Below, one piece after another: positions 57,301 through 64,000 of a stretch of 64,000 nt of DNA. The position numbers and the translations under genes are program-made. The DNA is from Bradysia coprophila (taxonomy: Eukaryota > Arthropoda > Insecta > Diptera > Sciaridae), in contig NC_050735.1 in assembly GCF_014529535.1 (NCBI RefSeq), positions 12,473,739 to 12,537,738 on the forward strand. The letters run 5' to 3'. Numbering within the stretch: position 1 is the first letter of the stretch; every line of letters begins with the position of its first letter. Under the pieces are notes generated by a model. It made no database searches and was not told the origin of the DNA. It saw nothing but the letters and a program-made list of their open reading frames with translations.

Positions 57301-58013
57301 ATGACAATCCTGTGTCACCTAATCCCAGCCATTGTATGGGATGCATTTTTCCGATTGACTAACAACAAAATTCGGTATGAAATCGTGTGACGAAATATTC
57401 TCGTTTTAGTGGCATCAAAAGTTTTTACTTTTATAGACTCTTACCGCTGTATCGAAAGTACCACGACTTGGTGGAGAGAACTGCCTATTTTTCTAATCAT
57501 TTCTGGCAATTTGATCACCAAAATATGAAACGGATCATTGACAAGTAATTTTATTTTACATGGTTACCAAAGCACCTTTGATGGTTACACATGCTTCGGA
57601 AGCTGTGCTTGTCAGCGCATATTTAACCAAAAAATGAATTGTCGATTTTTAAGTGTTTTTGCTATGGCCGTTGTAATGTTCACCTATGTCAATTGAATTT
57701 GTTACTTATTTTCTCTAGTATGGCCGATGCCGATCAACGATATTTCAACTGTGATGTTTTTAAATTTAAAACGTTGGAATATGCGCGTACTTATCAGTTG
57801 GGATTGAGAACATACATAGTAAAGGAACCAATAGACGCCGCCCAGATCGATGTAGCTAAACGTAGATACAGGATTCTACGCGGTATCTATTACATAACAT
57901 CAACCTTTTACTACGGCTTCTTGGGATGCTTATTGTACATGCTCTTGCATTTAACCGGTGTTGCGTCCTACATACAACTTATATTTGCGCTAAGCGTAAA
58001 CACGAACGCATAA
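54381..58013 (+). CDS. fatty acyl-CoA reductase, paralogue B
   Basis: Tandem duplicate of the gene at 48058-52068, with the same reaction. Seven exons (54381-54538, 54852-55294, 55639-55797, 55852-56184, 57197-57374, 57437-57544, 57719-58013) give 557 aa. Exons 2, 3, 5 and 6 have exactly the same lengths as in A and all phases match. The NADPH motif is VTGATGFLGILF; the catalytic tyrosine/lysine are in NTYVFTKA; the sterile domain runs from RMLHWHGQCPL to NMADADQRYFNCD and a C-terminal membrane segment. Sequence before exon 3 that looks coding in A has a 1-bp deletion in B, but it is intronic in this model, so B is not broken. Exon 2 is almost identical between copies while introns and C-termini differ more. 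Intron 4 contains a dispersed repeat. The AATAAA overlaps the stop codon region. Confidence 0.92.
56530..56870. repeat. dispersed repeat in intron 4 of reductase B
   Basis: It matches the repeat at 31880-32190 and 32285-32560, including 'catatctcagtgtggatga' and 'ccgaaagtacatgcaatt'. A shorter piece is at 12060-12165. Each complete copy shows two related halves in inverted or direct order. Ends were not fixed. Confidence 0.75.
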
Positions 58014-58578
58014 TAAAAATGGGATTAAGTGTAAATTTGTTTTTCTTTTAGTTGTAGTTGTGTAAGTTGGCACCCGTCGGTCTAACCAAGCTCTTATATG
58101 AGGAGGTTACGCCGTTCACCATGTATAAAATCCCATTAGAACTGTCAAGTTACAAATTCTTAAAGTTAGGCAAGGCATGAGAATGTATACACCTAGTGCC
58201 TCGATTCTCATGCGTTCGTAACTCTAAATCATAGAGTAGAGTAGACTACCTAGAGGAATTATGACTCGAACGTCATTGAACAATTATATCACACACACCA
58301 CTAAAACGAAAACGTCAATTTTAGTATTCTTTTGACATTTTGAGTCACTTTACTTTTGACATTAAGAGGCCCTTTTACTGTCTGTACACGAAGCTGTCAC
58401 ATACACATGAAAATATATGATTTTTCACTTTAATTTGTCAGTTTGTTCTATTCAGAGGACCCTAGAAATATTTATTATTTGACAGTTACGTATATAAAAT
58501 CTCATTCGAACTGTCAATTACGAACGTAGGAGAATTAAGGTCCAGTACATAGTCTCTTCAAACAAACTCTTTTCATTT

Positions 58579-60832
58579 TTATCTTTTTATTTTCTCCAAT
58601 AGGTAATTGTCTATATAAAATTTACCAAACAAAAATATCATTATGAGAGACTGTGAATATCCCAACAAGACTAACGGTATGTTCATGTAGCAGTGTTTAA
58701 TGTATAACGGCAATAGAGCTTGTAACAGCATTATTACAAATTGAATCTGAAAATGGAAATTCAAGGAAAGTTCTTATTATAATTAAGGTTTTATCAAGTG
58801 TATGAAAAGCTATGTAGACAATTATTTTCGCATTTTATAGCTAGCATATGAGTCCATTGGTATAGGTCGGCTGATTCCATCTGTCAAAGTGACGTTTTAA
58901 ACGTCAAATTCTTGTTCACTAACAGAATATAGTGTTATGATCGGAGTGAAACGACCGAATACAAGTTAGATAATATGCCTTGGGGTACTTGTCAAAGTAT
59001 TTGCTTCTCTTTTAACATTTTACGATAAGAACGAGAGAACCGAAGACCAGTTTATTATAACTTGCCTTGGGGTACTTGTCAAAATATTTCTTTCTCTTTC
59101 ATCATTACACTCTATTAAAGAAAAATCAACGAAATTACGACCAATGAAAGTCTAGAACTTTATACTTTCATTGATTACGACCACTTTGCAGATTATTTTA
59201 CAGCATGTAAATATTTTTCATATGCAGAATGAGCACCAGCTGAATATCACCAGCTCGATTTGCTAACACATACTTATTGTATGATAAACAATCAAAACAC
59301 ATTCTTAACAATAATGTGTTTACTTCATTCATACGCATATATGTTATGTGCGCGTAGATGACGTTAACGTAGAAATGCACTGTGTGTAGGTTGTCTTTGA
59401 ATTGTATACAATACAAAGTGTTTTTGTTTGTACACCAGCTGGTGATATTCAGCTGGTGCTCATTCTGCATATGAGAAACTTTTAGCAATTGTATGTCTGA
59501 CGTTTCAAACGTCACTTTGACAGATGTAATAGATCGACTTTTGATCCTCTCCACACATTACCCACACATTTTATAACTGGGTAAGACCCATTGCTCATAT
59601 GGCTAATGTTAAAGCATTGTAACTTAGTGAGGTGGTAAGCTTAAAGGCAAAAGATGACTTACCAACTGTACTTGTGTTACGAATTTCTTCAACCTGATAT
59701 ATTTGCTGTTTGGATTGTATGCACTCAGGAAGTAGTACATGTACATCACGAAATGAACGCAGCTGTTAACATTTATATAATAGATAGCTTGGCCGGAGGC
59801 TGTAAATTTTTCTGAATAATTCCAAAAGATCACCCAAAAAAATCGCTTAGTTTACCCTTTAAATTAACGGATGCAAAGTAAGACAGGGACAGGATCATTA
59901 CGTGATGGTATACATGCAGGAAAGAGATTTGATTGTTCTTCTTCTTTAGCGCGAAAAATCCAGTTTCAATCAGATCGATAATTTTCAGCAATAGGTACCA
60001 ATACACAGTGTAAAGCAGCTTTTCGTTTGGTATTGGGCAAGAAAATTGAACGTTGTGCGCAAACATTTCTGGAATACCCTAACAAAATTGCTGTAATTTA
60101 TTCGAAGAAATTCATTCAGAAAATATAGTCTGAATTACACTCTGAGGGGTGAAACGGTGTCGCACAATAGTTATTTTTGGAACAAATTGCGAAAATAGGA
60201 TTGTTATTGCCAATAGATGTGAAATTTTGAAACGAGCGAAGCGAGTATGACAAAACTAACCTAATTTCGCATCGTGTTGCATAAAACTTTTTATGCAACA
60301 ACTTGTGAAAAGTGAACTATTTGTTGCAAACTTGACTCCTGATTTTCTACTTAGTAAACCAGGGACACCAGAGACCCAAAATAAAGCACAAGAAAACGTT
60401 CACTTTTCACAACGGCATTGCATAAAATGATAATTTCAACGCTGAGCATGGACAAATGCCACCACTATGTAAGCGATTTTAAACCACATATACAAAAGCG
60501 CGACATCATTTCACATCCCGATGCGTATTACATATTTAAATTATTTCTTACCGAATACACAACGTAAAAGTTCAAAACTATTTGCAAGACATTGTAAACA
60601 AGAACTACATTTTTTAACACAAACGGTTTTTTGTCCCTCATGTAATTCGGTATGAAGATGAAAACCATGAACAAATACAAAAGAGTGATGCCTGCGATTG
60701 GATATGGTGTCCTGAGCAAAAATCTCTCGTCCACAAATTTCTTGCTTATCAATTCTGTAAAAAAAACGATATTTACCATTGACGACAAAAAATAACGAGA
60801 AAGTTACCATATTTCCTAAAGGTCTCCTCCAT
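58579..60832 (-). CDS. ELO-family very-long-chain fatty acid elongase
   Basis: Condensing enzyme of the ER that adds two carbons from malonyl-CoA to long acyl-CoAs. Minus-strand exons: 60832-60808, 60754-60552, 60078-59856, 59799-59663, 58746-58579, giving 251 aa with matching phases. Several hydrophobic helices are visible, beginning with TPYPIAGITLLYLFMVFIF. The family histidine box is intact: KKKNNQISFLHVYHHV. VNSCVHFVMYMYYFLSA and TQVQLIQF (across an exon junction) match conserved positions. The usual LxDT motif before the histidine box is IDLIETGFF, so the acid is Glu. The protein is at the short end of the family. The first, 25-bp exon and its 53-bp intron are the least certain part. 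It is convergent with acyl-CoA reductase B, whose stop is 566 bp away. Intron 4 contains a large MITE. Confidence 0.88.
58866..59539. mobile_element. inverted-repeat element inside the elongase intron
   Basis: The outer arms share CATCTGTCAAAGTGACGTTT (about 58878-58900) with a complement ending at about 59539. A second, tighter inverted pair at about 59215-59250 and 59435-59475 contains CACCAGCTGAATATCACCAG. Two direct copies of 'gccttggggtacttgtcaaa' lie between them (58977, 59064). Confidence 0.7.
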
Positions 60833-61194
60833 GGTGTTACAACTACGAATACTTAAAACAAGAATAAAATCTAAAAATCATTTTTAAAGGAAATGCTGTC
60901 GCTTTTATAGTAATTAAAGTGACATTAAAATTCAACACAATTTTTTATTACAATTTTTATTAGGCAACATTGTCCGTCTATAAGATCGATGCTATAAAGC
61001 AAACGACAGCTTTCTCACTCATAAATTACTACGAAGCTAGAAACTGCCTATTTTCATAGGGACCAAGAGTCAAGAGTGGTGTTGGAAATACAACAAAATG
61101 TACAAAAGAGCATTCAGATAAAATTTCCTTGGGCACTGGGAAGGCTTAATGAGGCTCCACTCCACAGCTACATATTTGTGAGCGACGCAATTTT

Positions 61195-61640
61195 TGGGAA
61201 CGAGTTAGGACCAAGGATCTGAAAGAACAGGTTAGGACCAACGTTCTGAGATAACAGGATAGCACCAACTCTCCGAAAGAATCAATGATAGTAAAACCAG
61301 GTATGGTCTGTCCATACAAACCGGAGGAAATAGCGATTTCATATAATAAAAACTCACCTTTCATTGAAAGGTGAGTTTGTTTATATGAAATCTCTATTTC
61401 CTATGCTTCATACAAATTTTGACATTAGACCATACCTATAGAGTTTACTTTCATTTGAAAGAATATGTGAGGACCAAGGTTCTGAAAGAAAATGCTAGAA
61501 CCAAGGTTCTGAAAGAACAGATTAGTATCTAGCTTCTGAAAGAACATGTTAAGACCAATGCTCTGCAATAACAGGTTAGGACCAAGTTTCTCAAAGAACA
61601 GGCTAAGACAAAGTTTCATAAACCTGGTCGGCTCCACAGT
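61195..61640. repeat. ~30-bp tandem array derived from a MITE end, with a central hairpin
   Basis: Degenerate units like 'accaaggttctgaaagaac' plus 'aggttagg' repeat on both sides of a hairpin at about 61296-61438 (arms contain AACTCACCTTTCATTGAAAG and an outer 'aggtatggtctgtccatac' pair). The unit equals the terminal repeat of the MITE at 26512-26742. Confidence 0.85.
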
Positions 61641-61674
61641 CAAAATTTGGTGCTACCACCTTCGTGATCAGTTG

Positions 61675-62720
61675 TAAGCCCCGTACGAAGTACGAAGGGG
61701 CTTATAGGATTACGATGCCGTGAGTAATTGATGGAATTCGAAGCAGACGGTAAGGGCAAAGTGTTTGCCTAGGTTCATAGATACCGAATCCACAATAAAA
61801 ATTTTGTCTGTCCTTCTGTCCATCTGTCGCGTCGATATCTTGAGTAAATCAAATCCGATTTCAAAATTTTTTTTTCCCTGAAAGATAGTCAAAATAGTGA
61901 GGCTAAGTTCGAAGATGGGCGATTTTGGGTCGACCCTTCAGGAGCTGGGGCCCAATAAGTGCCTAACTGTTTTTCGACGATATCTCCAGACATTTAAGCA
62001 CTACACTTGTAAGTGATACGTCAAATGAAAGGTATTTACAATACCGATCGACAAAAAAAAGTTTATGAAAATTGGATGACCGACTCGTGAGTTAGACCCC
62101 TTGGTGTGAACTAGGTACAGGGCGGCAAGCCGTTTTTGCTTGTAGGTTGGCCAAATTCGAACGTGTTTAGATGGATTTTGCTTTATTAGATAGGTATTGA
62201 CCGTACCAATCAGGGAAAAAAAAAACGTTTATGAAATTCGATTCACCGGAGCGTGAGCTAGGTCTCTTGGAGTGAGCTTATATGTGGCTACTCGGCCGTA
62301 CAGTGAAGGTGGTGTTTTTTGTTAATATCTCGAGTAAACTTTGACCGAATTAAATTTTTTTTTTTGTTTGAAAGGTACTAACGAATGTAAAGCAGCCGTA
62401 ATACTTTCCACCTCCTAACAAAATGGCCGTCGGCCGCCATTTTGGATTTTTGTAAAATCAATATAAATCGGTGAAAATGATACTTACTTAATTTTAGGTC
62501 AATTCGAAATTTGTGTTACATTTGAAAGGAACGTCGTACGGGGCTTCGTAATTGAGCTATGCGCAATTTTTAAGACGTACACATTTCATAAGAATTTTAC
62601 TTTACCGACGTTTACGGGCGCAGTAGGCTTACGGTAAGAGTAGGGCGACGGACGAACTAGGGTCACGTACGCAATAGATGTACGGGTTTGTACGGGGCTC
62701 AGTCGCAACAAACGCTCCGA
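61675..62720. repeat. unclassified ~1 kb repeat with internal degenerate units
   Basis: It begins with the hairpin TAAGCCCC..GGGGCTTA (61675-61704) around GTACGAAGTAC. Phrases such as 'gatatcttgagtaaat' (61834), 'taatatctcgagtaaa' (62321), 'agtttatgaaaattg' (62070) and 'cgtttatgaaattcg' (62226) recur, followed by 'gtgag(t/c)ta' and 'cttgg(t/a)gtga'. So there are roughly 150-190 bp units. 'cgtacggggctt' occurs again at 62535 and 'gtacggggct' at 62690. No long frame is present. Confidence 0.6.
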
Positions 62721-63314
62721 CTGTTCTGACGGCTCGTGTTAAATATGGAATATGGGAAATTTTTAATTCGGGCGATTTTTTTTGCCACTATTATATCGTC
62801 GTTGTTCTGATTTACCGTGCAAATGGATTTCATTTTGTAATTACAATAAAATGATAATTTTATTTACTGAATATGTAGTTTACATTAAGAAATAAATTGT
62901 ATAACGAGCAGAAAATGACATACAACTGCATTTCAATTAAAATTTGTGTTTGTCTGTTGTTGATACTTGATGTAATTAACAATGTAAGGATAAATTAGTC
63001 TATAACCTAAGGAAGATTGCGATTATCACTTATAATTAAATAAATTGATGTCAAACTAGAAAATTATAAGCGAACATCGCAATCTCTCTTATAAATATAA
63101 ATCATTTACTGAACCAAGAACGAGAGCAGAATTTTGAAGACGACGTAGTAGTCAAAGGCGCCACTTTTTTCAATACTTCATACTTGTGAAATAATTTCAT
63201 TTCAGTAAATCCGTGGAGAGCGGATTGGCTCGTGGTAACGTAAGGCAAATTCTGTATAGGATTTTTTCTCAATGTGTTGCATGAAAGTAATGTTCCCAAG
63301 AAGAATGACCTAAC

Positions 63315-63361
63315 CACGGCAGAGTAAAAGTAAAAGCCTGGGTTACTTTTACTCTGCCGTG
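63315..63361. mobile_element. 47-bp minimal element, CACGGCAGAG family
   Basis: It is only the two inverted ends (CACGGCAGAGTAAAAGTAA and complement) joined by a few bases, yet flanked by a perfect 7-bp duplication ACCTAAC (63308-63314, 63362-63368). It is therefore an independent insertion or an insertion that later lost its middle. Confidence 0.9.
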
Positions 63362-64000
63362 ACCTAACCCATTCACAAATCTAAAGTTTAACTTTAGGCG
63401 CAATCAGCACCAGACGAAAAATCCTAAAGGCTTGCTAACCTATAGGCGTGGTTCGGAATTTACGTGAGGCATGTGGTTCACACTCACCAAACCGACACCG
63501 GCCCGCGTGATGTTTCATCGCTTACATCCAGTAGTGGCTAATAAAGGCTAGAAATTATAAATAGCCATAAATGTGATAGCAGTGAAGTTGACGAAGTTGG
63601 TTCATAAAAGAGCACTGATATGTAGTATGTAGTAACTTTATGGCGAAATGTATTAAAACTGTGTACCATGTAGAACCTAGACGTTGAAGGACCCATAAGG
63701 AATGATCAGTTTATTTATTTATTATGCCAACTCAACAGCCTATGACGACAGCCAATAACAGAATCAACCATTACAAAATACAAAATAAATCAGTAGAAAA
63801 AAATCGATTAACAAGTCTAGAAATAACATTAGAAATCAACCAATTACATCACATATTTATACTTAACTTTAGCCTTGAATTAGTTAAACGGCGTATTGAA
63901 AATGTCTAAGGTATTGAAGAGATCATTATGATTACACTGCATGCTGACGATGGGTGAGTTACTCTAAATGTTATACGTATATATCGCCAGATAAAAAGTC

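Larger units (their letters stand above)
60833..64000. other. repetitive right end, no gene seen
   Basis: It contains a tandem array with a hairpin (61195-61640), a long unclassified repeat (61675-62720) and a 47-bp minimal MITE (63315-63361). Near 63710 a TTTATTTATTTATT run followed by non-coding-looking sequence could be the tail of a minus-strand LINE; evidence is thin. Confidence 0.55.

Noticed and set aside
63724-63909. A 61-codon frame with an ATG at the right end.
   Set aside because: AT-rich, low-information peptide with no domain; it may be the tail of a LINE on the other strand.
1-64000. CRISPR-like, prophage-like or bacterial operon structure.
   Set aside because: Spliced genes, polyA signals and insect-specific families throughout; the short repeats are MITE ends and tandem arrays, not spacer-separated repeats.

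Overview
This is a 64 kb piece of an insect nuclear genome. It is AT-rich and densely seeded with small inverted-repeat elements, and its genes have short GT-AG introns. A 7tm_6-type odorant receptor, a CLIP-domain serine protease and a pair of fatty acyl-CoA reductases point to an insect. The overall look suggests a lower dipteran, possibly a sciarid-type fungus gnat; that assignment is an inference. No prokaryotic features, CRISPR arrays, rRNA genes or intact tRNA genes were seen.

Layout: (1) 1-7.4 kb holds no gene, only several families of miniature inverted-repeat elements (MITEs). (2) 7.4-14.9 kb holds a six-exon odorant receptor on + whose first intron carries a 4.2 kb DNA transposon with 577-bp terminal inverted repeats and its own three-exon gene. 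(3) 14.9-19 kb is repeat-rich filler. (4) 19-22.2 kb holds an intact, single-ORF non-LTR retrotransposon on - with a restriction-like endonuclease. (5) 24.3-31 kb holds arylamine N-acetyltransferase (+), complex I subunit NDUFV3 (-) and ADP-forming succinyl-CoA ligase beta (+). (6) 31.1-39.5 kb holds the spliceosome-associated protein CTNNBL1 on -; a complete, fungal-type pectate lyase gene lies on the opposite strand inside its 4.1 kb second intron. (7) 42.1-45.2 kb holds a CLIP-domain trypsin-like protease (+). (8) 48-60.8 kb is a lipid-chain cluster: two tandem fatty acyl-CoA reductase paralogues (+, +) facing an ELO-family fatty acid elongase (-). (9) The right end is repetitive.

How genes work together: the elongase lengthens acyl-CoAs and the two reductases convert long acyl-CoAs to fatty alcohols, so the 48-61 kb block is plausibly a wax, cuticular-lipid or pheromone module. 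SUCLA2 and NDUFV3 are mitochondrial housekeeping genes. The pectate lyase and N-acetyltransferase are accessory metabolic functions. The pectate lyase is the best candidate for horizontal acquisition, as it has gained a secretion signal, an intron, a TATA box and a polyA signal.

The most informative non-genic result is a set of MITE families whose ends can be fixed by target-site duplications visible in the sequence: 8-bp duplications for several families, 7-bp for two families whose tips both begin CAC, and TTA for one. Exon models were built by hand from reading frame, splice consensus and family knowledge. Splice coordinates may be off by a base or two in places, and family similarities are from memory, not from a search.
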